This document shows, piece by piece, positions 1 through 5,166 of a DNA stretch of 5,166 nucleotides (positions are counted from its first letter, which is position 1; the number at the start of each line of letters is the position of its first letter). The notes beneath the pieces were generated by a model. That model was not told the origin of the DNA. It ran no database searches and saw only the letters and a program-made list of their open reading frames with translations. The position numbers and the translations under genes were made by a program. Source of the DNA: CAZJYI01 sp964550025 (GTDB lineage Bacteria; Verrucomicrobiota; Kiritimatiellia; UBA8416; CAYOBW01); the NCBI GenBank assembly GCA_964550025.1, contig CAZJYI010000354.1:1-5166 (forward strand), written 5' to 3'.

Positions 1-79
1 GTACTAGGGGCAGGCGATGGGTGCAGACGTTCCAGTCTTCGGGGATCAGGATGAGCAGACGAGGCGGTCGTTTAGACAT
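1..79 (-). CDS. N-terminus of a probable third GT4 glycosyltransferase (partial, 3' end outside window)
   Basis: An ATG at 79 opens a frame of 26 codons to the window edge. After a short basic lead (Met-Ser-Lys-Arg-Pro-Pro-Arg) the residues read LLILIPEDWNVCTHRLPLV. This resembles the first strand and loop of many GT4 enzymes of polysaccharide clusters, where a Trp and a Ser/Thr-His-Arg-Leu-Pro-Leu motif are common. The start overlaps the stop of the previous glycosyltransferase by 8 bp (ATGTCTAA) and has GGAGG five bases upstream, so start and frame are well supported. With no catalytic domain visible the family call is tentative, though the context fits. Confidence 0.75.
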   Translation of the reverse strand, partial: MSKRPPRLLILIPEDWNVCTHRLPLV

Positions 80-1214
80 GATCGCCTCCCCCGTCACCGC
101 GCAGAACGGCCTCCCATCGATTGAGCACAGCCTCAACATCATGGTGTGCCCGAACGTGTTCCCGTCCATGATTGCCCATGGTGACCCTATCTTCGCGACT
201 CATTGCGACCGCTTGCAGCATGGCTTCGGCCAGGGCGGATGAATCGCGCGGGGGCCTGAGCAGGCCGCTCACACCATCGTCGATGAGCTCCGGCACGCCA
301 CCCACGCTGGTCGCGACGACAGGACGCGCGGCGACCATGGCTTCCAGGACCGTGTTGGGCAATCCCTCCCAGGCCGAGGACAACACGTAGGCGTCACAAG
401 CGGCGATATAGCGAGCCGCGTCATCCCGGCGGCCGACGATTCGGACCATCTCGTCCAGACCCGCCGCCGACACATCTTCGCGAAGCGCGTCCTCCTGTGC
501 GCCGTAGCCGATAATGGCCAAGCGCTGGTCGGAACGCTCCGCCGTCGCAATGGCAAAAGCCCGAATCAGATTCGGGTAGTCCTTGGCTTCCTCGAAACGT
601 CCCACGGCCAGCCAGAGCAGGTCGTCACCGGAGACGCCCATCTCGCGACGCAGGCCTTCGCGCTCCGCTGGCGACAGTTCTACCGCGGGAGTGACCGCGT
701 TGGGTACGACCGCAAGCTTGCCTGGATCCACTACACCGCGTTCTACAAGCTTCTCACCCACGCGTTGGGCGTTGGTCGTCGTCAAATCGGCCAAGGGACC
801 GGTCATCTTTTCGAGCCCGTCACGGAACGTCCCTCCGAAGAACTCGCTCCGGATGGATGTGACGATACGCGGCACTCCGGCCATACGGCCAATCACCTTG
901 CCCGCCACATTGGCGTGATAGGTGAAGGTGGCCAGGACATCGGGGTGATGACGGCGCAACTCCCGCAATAAGCGAAACAGGGTGCCGGGTAGACTCGCCG
1001 CCCCAGCCAAGCCGAGACCGATAACGGGAATACCAGCGACAGTGAGGCGATCAACGAAATCACGGGGCGGCAACAGGGAGAGAACGCGGACGCGCCAACC
1101 ACGCGCGTGCAGACCGAGGGCGAGTCGCACCGCTTGGGTTTCAGCGCCGCCGCGATCCAGGTTGGTTACCAGGATCGTGAGGGCATCATGGGAGTGCCTG
1201 CGTTTGTCAGTCAC
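72..1214 (-). CDS. Glycosyltransferase family 4 (GT-B fold), second in the operon
   Basis: This 380-residue soluble protein has standard GT4 length. The N-terminal strand Leu-Thr-Ile-Leu-Val-Thr-Asn-Leu leads into the glycine loop Gly-Gly-Ala-Glu-Thr-Gln (22-27). The acceptor domain contains Thr-Tyr-His-Ala-Asn-Val-Ala-Gly (98-105), reminiscent of GT4 enzymes with a His-Ala-Asn motif. The C-terminal domain starts with Ala-Val-Gly-Arg-Phe-Glu-Glu-Ala-Lys (203-211; Arg206 and Lys211 are the likely donor-phosphate contacts). It carries the E-x7-E pair Glu283/Glu291 and a Gly-Gly-Val-Pro-Glu-Leu-Ile loop (305-311). Its likely role is transfer of a sugar to the lipid-linked repeat unit; sugar specificity is not predictable. 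The GTG at 1214 is preferred because GGGAG lies eight bases upstream and the GTGACTGA overlap with the Wzy-type stop is tight. An in-frame ATG at 1229 would add five residues but has no good ribosome site. Still earlier starts lie inside the previous gene. Confidence 0.94.
   Translation of the reverse strand: MTDKRRHSHDALTILVTNLDRGGAETQAVRLALGLHARGWRVRVLSLLPPRDFVDRLTVAGIPVIGLGLAGAASLPGTLFRLLRELRRHHPDVLATFTYHANVAGKVIGRMAGVPRIVTSIRSEFFGGTFRDGLEKMTGPLADLTTTNAQRVGEKLVERGVVDPGKLAVVPNAVTPAVELSPAEREGLRREMGVSGDDLLWLAVGRFEEAKDYPNLIRAFAIATAERSDQRLAIIGYGAQEDALREDVSAAGLDEMVRIVGRRDDAARYIAACDAYVLSSAWEGLPNTVLEAMVAARPVVATSVGGVPELIDDGVSGLLRPPRDSSALAEAMLQAVAMSREDRVTMGNHGREHVRAHHDVEAVLNRWEAVLRGDGGGDHV
85..89 (-). 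promoter_or_regulatory. Ribosome binding site for the partial gene starting at 79
   Basis: GGAGG lies on the coding strand within a longer G-rich purine run (85-92), five bases before the ATG. It is embedded in the last codons of the upstream glycosyltransferase gene, where it also encodes the Gly-rich C-terminus of that protein. Confidence 0.78.
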
Positions 1215-2700
1215 GCGTCCGGCTCCCATTCGATCTCGACAGTTCCCGGTTGATAACCAGCATCGCCACACCGACAAAACACCAGAAAACGACAACGAAC
1301 TGAGGTTGCAGCATGGGCGACATGCCCACACCCGCACCCGCCATGATACCGACATGCTGACCCACGATCAAACCCGCGACGCCACCCTCTCCTTCGGAAT
1401 CGAGGTGATAGACACGCCGCCCGAGATCCACGGCCCCCAACATGAATATGATCCAAAGCAGCGTGAAAAACGGAGTGCCTTGGAGCAATGTCACCATGTA
1501 ATAACTGTCGACCGGAGAATTCATGACATAGCTCGCGGGCACCCAGGTTCCAAACGGATACTGGTTGATGTACAAATACAGGAGCTTGCCCCATTCCTCC
1601 TGGCGGATATAGGCGGTCGGATCGGCATCCGCCCCCTCTGACAACACGTCGGCGAAACGGACGAAACGACTTGTAAGCTGATCTGACAACACATCGCCGA
1701 ACAAAGGAAGTACAAGTAGCAACGCGATGAACACGGCCAGAACGGCTAGCAACCCCCGGGCGGCGATTTGTCTATTGTACAGAGCCAGAACGGCAAGAAA
1801 AGCGAACATCATCATCACACCAAGCAGAGAGGAGCGTGATGCGGAACTGATCAGCCCAAAGCAAGCCGCGACGAAACCAATCGTCGACAACCGTGTCGAG
1901 ACGAGTGGCACACGCACAATCCGCACGGCCATCAGAATCGCCAGTAGGCTAGCAGAGAAGAGTCCATAGGCGTTCGGGTTGGTCAATAGGCCGGTCGTGC
2001 GAAGACGATGTGACCAAGGTGTGCCGGATTGAGTTCCATAGAGTGCATCGAGTTTGACCCAAGCTGCCCCCAGGATCCCCTTGTAGGACAAGAATTGGAT
2101 TACTCCGTAGGCCATGTGCACTATGCCGACGAGGACTATGAAACGAATCATACTAGCGGTTATCACCTTGACGCCGCGGCGGCGACCAAGGCCATACGCG
2201 ATCAATGCAAAGCTCACCCACTGTATCTGACGCAGTCCAGGGCCGGCGAAGCTGACCGGCCAAGATCCGAAAGACACGCCAAGTACAGGCAGAATCGTGG
2301 CCAGGATGAGGTAGGGCACAATCGCCCAAAGCGGCGCATACAGCCCCCGCGCATGAACACTACGGCCACGAATTACCCAACTCACCCCGTGGATGGCTAC
2401 GTAGCCGAACCAGAGAAAATCGGCCACGACCAGGGCCGCTCCACCGTTACTCCCACCGATCGGCAGGCCCATTCGCATGTACAACAGCACAAACAAACCC
2501 AGCATCAGCCAGAAGGAACGGAGCGGCCAGGTATGGGCGATGTCCATCCAGAGTGCGCCGCCTATACACAGGAACACTCCGACGCAGGCGATCGTAGGCA
2601 ATACCCCAACAACCGCGCCGACTGCTGCCGCGACCAGGATCGCCACACCGATCAGGCGGGCCAACCAGGCTTCGGACAACGATCGTTTAGGAGCGGCCAT
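1207..2700 (-). CDS. Wzy-type O-antigen polymerase / O-antigen ligase family protein
   Basis: This 497-residue integral membrane protein has about 11-12 hydrophobic segments and one longer hydrophilic loop at about residues 336-400, the layout of the Wzy_C / O-antigen ligase family (Pfam PF04932). Family-like motifs are Arg-Thr-Thr-Gly-Leu-Leu-Thr-Asn-Pro-Asn-Ala-Tyr-Gly (234-246), Ser-Ala-Ser-Arg-Ser-Ser (286-291), and Asp-Ser-Tyr-Tyr followed by Leu-Leu-Gln-Gly (398-408) just before a membrane segment. Known members join undecaprenyl-linked glycans in the periplasm, either polymerising repeat units (Wzy) or attaching them to acceptors (WaaL). The loop has no histidine, and Asp398 occupies the place where WaaL ligases typically have His, so a polymerase role seems more likely. 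The ATG at 2700 is chosen because GGAGG lies six bases upstream, and it overlaps the preceding GT stop by 14 bp. An open frame continues upstream, but it only shadows the GT gene. Local GC is lower than in the flanking genes. Confidence 0.92.
   Translation of the reverse strand: MAAPKRSLSEAWLARLIGVAILVAAAVGAVVGVLPTIACVGVFLCIGGALWMDIAHTWPLRSFWLMLGLFVLLYMRMGLPIGGSNGGAALVVADFLWFGYVAIHGVSWVIRGRSVHARGLYAPLWAIVPYLILATILPVLGVSFGSWPVSFAGPGLRQIQWVSFALIAYGLGRRRGVKVITASMIRFIVLVGIVHMAYGVIQFLSYKGILGAAWVKLDALYGTQSGTPWSHRLRTTGLLTNPNAYGLFSASLLAILMAVRIVRVPLVSTRLSTIGFVAACFGLISSASRSSLLGVMMMFAFLAVLALYNRQIAARGLLAVLAVFIALLLVLPLFGDVLSDQLTSRFVRFADVLSEGADADPTAYIRQEEWGKLLYLYINQYPFGTWVPASYVMNSPVDSYYMVTLLQGTPFFTLLWIIFMLGAVDLGRRVYHLDSEGEGGVAGLIVGQHVGIMAGAGVGMSPMLQPQFVVVFWCFVGVAMLVINRELSRSNGSRTRD
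1223..1227 (-). promoter_or_regulatory. Ribosome binding site favouring the GTG start at 1214
   Basis: GGGAG on the coding strand sits eight bases before the GTG. It partly overlaps the competing ATG at 1229, which has only a weak purine stretch ahead of it, so this site favours the GTG. Confidence 0.6.
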
Positions 2701-3790
2701 CAAGGACCTCCAAGTAGCGGGATGTGATCGTATCGAGCGAGTAGTGTCGGGCTGCTTCGCGCAGACGATCCGGAGGTAAGGGGGCGTCAAGTGTGTGTCC
2801 AATAGCGTTGGCCATGTCATCCGGGGCGTCCACTGGAACAAGTTCTCCGATAGCCCCGCCTTGCAGGATCTCGGTCGGCCCCCCCGAGCAGCGGGTCGAG
2901 ATGACGGGCGTCCCGCAAGCCATGGCCTCCACCAGTACGTTTCCAAATCCCTCCAGCCGCGAAGACACAACGAGTACATCTGCTCGGGCCATATGCGCGA
3001 AGGGGTTGGCGGCATAGCCGAGGAAATCCGTGTCGTCCTGCACGCCCAGCTCCCTGGATAGAGCTACCAGATCCGCCTGCAGACTGCCGTCGCCAAGTAC
3101 GATCAAGTGCGCCCTGCGCTTGCGACGCAGGACGGCAAAAGCCCGCATGAGCACATCGAATCCCTTGACCGACTCCAGACGACCCACTCCCAGAACAACA
3201 GGGTCGGCATCTTTGTACCAGGGATGTTCGATCGGAACCCGCGAGAGCGCGTCTAGTTCGGGCGTAACGACCGGATTGGGAATGACAATGATGTCTTCCT
3301 CACGCGCGATCGATGTCTCCGCCAGTTCGTGAGCTACATCAGTGGAGACGGCGACAATACTATCCGCAGTGCGGTAGAAAATCCTGGCCAAGAACGGGAT
3401 CACACGATCACGTGAATGATGCGATCGCCGGGCAGCCGCCCCCTGCAGGGTATGGATACTGATCACGATACGTGTGCGCACGCCCGACAGCGCCCGCGCC
3501 CAGAGGGCGGTCAGATTTGCGTGTCCCATGCCTGCAAGCATCACGTCAGGACGCACGCGACGAAGATAGCCGGTGAGTCGACCCAGGCTGCGCAGGACAC
3601 TGGATGAGTCCAAATCAACTACGTTTACGCCTTCGAAGACATGATCCCGAAATGTCCCTTCACCGCGCGCCAAAACGATATCGACTTGACGGCCGCGATC
3701 CACAAGTCCACGGGCCAGGTTGAGCATGACACGCTCGACACCGCCCCCGCGCAGCGAGGGGATGAAGATCGCGATTCGGTCAGTGCTCAC
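2687..3790 (-). CDS. Glycosyltransferase family 4 (GT-B fold)
   Basis: This 367-residue protein has typical length and architecture for a retaining GT4 enzyme. The N-terminal acceptor domain opens with a beta strand and the glycine loop Gly-Gly-Gly-Val-Glu-Arg (residues 15-20). The interdomain stretch Val-Ile-Pro-Asn-Pro-Val lies at 169-174. The C-terminal nucleotide-sugar domain begins with Val-Gly-Arg-Leu-Glu-Ser-Val-Lys-Gly (202-210), where Arg204 and Lys209 are the usual donor-phosphate contacts. It continues through Leu-Gly-Asp-Gly (232-235), the E-x7-E motif Glu280/Glu288 and a Gly-Gly-Pro-Thr-Glu-Ile-Leu loop (303-309). There are no membrane segments, so it probably works at the cytoplasmic face of the inner membrane, adding one sugar to a lipid-linked repeat unit. 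Donor and acceptor cannot be read from sequence. The start is a GTG, chosen for a strong AAGGAG six bases upstream, and it overlaps the flippase stop by 11 bp. Confidence 0.94.
   Translation of the reverse strand: MSTDRIAIFIPSLRGGGVERVMLNLARGLVDRGRQVDIVLARGEGTFRDHVFEGVNVVDLDSSSVLRSLGRLTGYLRRVRPDVMLAGMGHANLTALWARALSGVRTRIVISIHTLQGAAARRSHHSRDRVIPFLARIFYRTADSIVAVSTDVAHELAETSIAREEDIIVIPNPVVTPELDALSRVPIEHPWYKDADPVVLGVGRLESVKGFDVLMRAFAVLRRKRRAHLIVLGDGSLQADLVALSRELGVQDDTDFLGYAANPFAHMARADVLVVSSRLEGFGNVLVEAMACGTPVISTRCSGGPTEILQGGAIGELVPVDAPDDMANAIGHTLDAPLPPDRLREAARHYSLDTITSRYLEVLDGRS
2707..2711 (-). promoter_or_regulatory. Ribosome binding site for the Wzy-type gene starting at 2700
   Basis: GGAGG lies on the coding strand, six bases before the ATG. 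It marks the true start within a much longer open frame that extends to 3015, and it lies inside the end of the upstream glycosyltransferase gene. Confidence 0.82.
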
Positions 3791-5081
3791 GATCGACTCC
3801 TTCCGCGTTGCTCTCGTCCTGCAAAAGCGGCCCCTTCTTCAATCGCCTCACGGACCGCCCCACGACGACTCCGTAGCTGGCCGCGACCCAGAGGGCGCCG
3901 ATTATCATGGACCAGGCAGCCCCCGACATGCCGTGGGCCGGGATTAGGATGACGCCGGCGACTGCAAGCAGAAGGGCATGCACCCCTTGGATGAACAGCT
4001 GCTCCTTGTAGGCTCCGGCAGCTGTGGCCGCAGTGCCCAATATGGAACCCAGGTAGTACCCCCCCCCCGCTGCCATGATCACCAAGAAAACAGCACCTTG
4101 CCTCGCATAAGCCTCGTCGTACAGGAGTGTGAGTAACCGATCGCCAGCCAGCGCCGCGACCAGCAGGCCGGCCAGCCCAAGTATGGCGCCCATGGCGAAC
4201 AATCTCCAAACGATGCTCATGTATCGCGATACATCCGCACTTGCATATGCTCGCGACAGCCGGGCGAGACTCGACTGCGAGAGCGCCAGAACAACGGTGT
4301 TGCCAACCACGATCAAGTAGGCCATGGCCGCAAAAAGACCCAGCTCCGCCTCACCACATGAACGCTCCAGCATCAAGCGGGGAATCGTATTCCGCAGCTG
4401 GATAAACATCATGGCCAGCCCAAGCGGCAGGGCAAGCCAGGCGAGGGAGCGCAGGCGGTTGGGAGTCCAGCGCGGTCGCATCGATTCGTTGGACGATCGT
4501 TCGCGCATGACGGCCCGGGTACGAGGCAAATCCCACATCAAGAAAACAAGCAGACCGGCGGAGACCTGCCCGACCAGTGCCGCGATCAGATCGCCGGTAG
4601 CAATGAAGAGGGCCACGAACAAGACCAGTGAACCCAATCCCTTGAACGCCAGTGAGCGCGCCATCAGATCGATGCGTTCCTGCTTCTGGCCGTATCCATG
4701 ATAGATGTCGCTCAATCCGTCAATGGCACGCAAGCAAGCAAACAACATGATCGCTGCGACTTGAGGCCCCGGGTACACCCATACGGCTATCAGGGCGATA
4801 AGGAGGATTGCTGCGGGCAGACAGATCAACCGCAGACCCAGAAAATCCCCGAAGGCGTATTTACCCTCACTGTCGGTAGCCAGGATCGGTCGGAGCTGGA
4901 GGTTTGCAAAGAGCATCACCGGAGTCGCTACGGCCGATGCCAGGGCGTAACGTCCGACCGCCTCCGGAGAGCCTAGTTTCGCCAAGGCCGAAATAATCCC
5001 CCAGAGGCAGGCCGCATAAAGGACATTGCCGACGAACATCCAACTGAAATTCCGGCGCAACGACGGCGCATCCACGCTCAT
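3780..5081 (-). CDS. Wzx-like polysaccharide flippase (PST/MOP superfamily membrane protein)
   Basis: This is a 433-residue, very hydrophobic protein with about 12 predicted membrane segments (by eye near residues 14-34, 46-66, 80-102, 106-122, 144-162, 166-183, 212-228, 247-270, 293-313, 328-350, 362-380 and 386-407). Length and topology match the lipid-linked oligosaccharide flippases of the polysaccharide transport family. Family-like features are the motif around residues 119-147 (Ala-Ile-Asp-Gly-Leu-Ser-Asp-Ile-Tyr, then Gly-Tyr-Gly-Gln and Glu-Arg-Ile-Asp), the Ser-Gln-Ser-Ser-Leu-Ala-Arg-Leu segment near 268-275, and Leu-Leu-Tyr-Asp-Glu-Ala-Tyr-Ala at 319-326. By family, it moves undecaprenyl-linked repeat units across the inner membrane. 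The ATG start overlaps the upstream stop (ATGA) and has only a weak GAG ahead of it, so translation probably depends on coupling. An in-frame G10 tract covers residues 338-341. The C-terminal tail after residue 410 is charged. It could serve another glycolipid, but the adjacent GT and Wzy-type genes favour a Wzx role. Confidence 0.92.
   Translation of the reverse strand: MSVDAPSLRRNFSWMFVGNVLYAACLWGIISALAKLGSPEAVGRYALASAVATPVMLFANLQLRPILATDSEGKYAFGDFLGLRLICLPAAILLIALIAVWVYPGPQVAAIMLFACLRAIDGLSDIYHGYGQKQERIDLMARSLAFKGLGSLVLFVALFIATGDLIAALVGQVSAGLLVFLMWDLPRTRAVMRERSSNESMRPRWTPNRLRSLAWLALPLGLAMMFIQLRNTIPRLMLERSCGEAELGLFAAMAYLIVVGNTVVLALSQSSLARLSRAYASADVSRYMSIVWRLFAMGAILGLAGLLVAALAGDRLLTLLYDEAYARQGAVFLVIMAAGGGYYLGSILGTAATAAGAYKEQLFIQGVHALLLAVAGVILIPAHGMSGAAWSMIIGALWVAASYGVVVGRSVRRLKKGPLLQDESNAEGVDREH
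3797..3802 (-). promoter_or_regulatory. Ribosome binding site for the GT4 gene starting at 3790
   Basis: AAGGAG lies on the coding strand, six bases before the GTG start codon. It sits inside the 3' end of the flippase gene and decides the choice of this non-ATG start. Confidence 0.8.
4059..4068 (-). repeat. Homopolymeric tract, ten G on the coding strand (C10 on +)
   Basis: Ten consecutive C on the plus strand are ten G in the flippase coding strand. They span the last base of the Ala338 codon and the three Gly codons 339-341. The reading frame is intact with ten. Gaining one G would replace everything after residue 341 with 90 unrelated residues, ending at a stop at 3787-3789. Losing one G would give 37 unrelated residues, then a stop at 3944-3946. 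It is the longest single-base run I see in the window and a possible slippage site. Confidence 0.9.
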
Positions 5082-5166
5082 AGCCGCTCAAGAGGGGAGG
5101 AGAAATCGTCATCCGGCGGCATCTCCACCCGATCCGCCGAAGGCCCCTGGTAATCCGGCGCCAGCA
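5078..5166 (-). CDS. C-terminal end of an unidentified protein (partial, 5' end outside window)
   Basis: The minus-strand frame is open from the window edge and codes for 28 residues before a TGA stop. The visible tail is hydrophilic and acidic, with a Met-Pro-Pro-Asp-Asp-Asp stretch, and ends in Leu-Glu-Arg-Leu. Most third codon positions are G or C, as in the neighbouring genes, which supports this frame over the other two. The stop shares the ATGA tetranucleotide with the start of the flippase gene, the classic coupled arrangement. No domain is visible, so I assign no function. Its position at the head of the visible operon would suit another polysaccharide-assembly gene, but that is inference from context only. 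Confidence 0.6.
   Translation of the reverse strand, partial: LAPDYQGPSADRVEMPPDDDFSSPLERL

Noticed and set aside
1215..1355. Upstream extension of the second glycosyltransferase to an ATG at 1355, or to the ATG at 1229
   Set aside because: The long extension overlaps the Wzy-type gene and reads as Cys/Trp/Arg-rich noise. The short one lacks a ribosome site, while the GTG at 1214 has GGGAG and a minimal overlap.
982..1641. Plus-strand open frame of 219 codons spanning the junction of two minus-strand genes
   Set aside because: It is antisense to two confident genes, is Arg/Pro/Thr-rich with no recognisable domain, and runs across a gene boundary.
2029..2727. Long plus-strand open frame of 232 codons, antisense to the Wzy-type gene
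   Set aside because: It lies opposite a well-supported membrane protein gene, has no good ribosome site, and its composition (many Gln, His, Arg, Asp, Pro) is what results from reading a hydrophobic gene backwards.
2879..2885. G7 run (coding strand) in the first complete glycosyltransferase gene, considered as a second phase-variable tract
   Set aside because: Seven bases is short for high-rate slippage and common in GC-rich DNA. It encodes the conserved Ser-Gly-Gly-Pro donor-domain loop, which accounts for it.
2701..3015. Upstream extension of the Wzy-type frame, which would add about 105 N-terminal residues
   Set aside because: The extension entirely overlaps the glycosyltransferase gene in another frame, is Arg/Pro/Trp-rich rather than membrane-like, and a strong GGAGG sits before the ATG at 2700.
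3787..4209. Alternative-frame open frame of 140 codons within the flippase gene
   Set aside because: It is a shadow frame rich in Arg, Gly and His with no ribosome site of note. It is relevant only as the frame entered if the G10 tract gained one base.
1..5166. Search for a novel system, RNA gene, mobile element, terminator or array
   Set aside because: The whole window is covered by six overlapping polysaccharide genes with no intergenic DNA. I saw no direct or inverted repeats, transposase remnants, tRNA-like folds or hairpin-plus-T-run terminators.

Overview
The window is a solid block of surface-polysaccharide biosynthesis genes, all on the minus strand, so transcription runs from high to low coordinates. 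The base composition (GC-rich at third codon positions, roughly 60% overall by eye), the Shine-Dalgarno sites and the Wzx/Wzy-type gene set fit a Gram-negative bacterium, most likely a proteobacterium. The sequence does not allow a firmer taxonomic call.

In transcription order the layout is: (1) the last 28 codons of an unidentified gene entering from the right edge (5166-5078); (2) a 433-aa polytopic flippase of the Wzx/PST family (5081-3780); (3) a 367-aa GT4/GT-B glycosyltransferase (3790-2687); (4) a 497-aa polytopic Wzy/O-antigen-ligase family protein (2700-1207); (5) a 380-aa second GT4 glycosyltransferase (1214-72); (6) the first 26 codons of what looks like a third GT4 enzyme running off the left edge (79-1). 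There is no intergenic DNA. Each of the five junctions overlaps, by 4, 11, 14, 8 and 8 bp, which points to one translationally coupled operon. I see no promoter, terminator, RNA gene, mobile element or CRISPR array.

Together the genes make sense as a Wzx/Wzy-dependent pathway. The glycosyltransferases build a repeat unit on a lipid carrier at the cytoplasmic face, the flippase moves it across the inner membrane, and the Wzy-type protein polymerises it (or, if it is a ligase, transfers the glycan) on the periplasmic side. The priming transferase, chain-length regulator, export genes and sugar-nucleotide synthesis genes are not in the window, so whether the product is O-antigen, capsule or exopolysaccharide cannot be decided.

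I did not find an undescribed system. The observation most worth a second look is an uninterrupted run of ten G residues (coding strand) inside the flippase gene, a possible slipped-strand (phase-variable) site. After it come the complete overlap of all gene junctions and an Asp where WaaL-type ligases usually carry a catalytic His in the Wzy-family protein.
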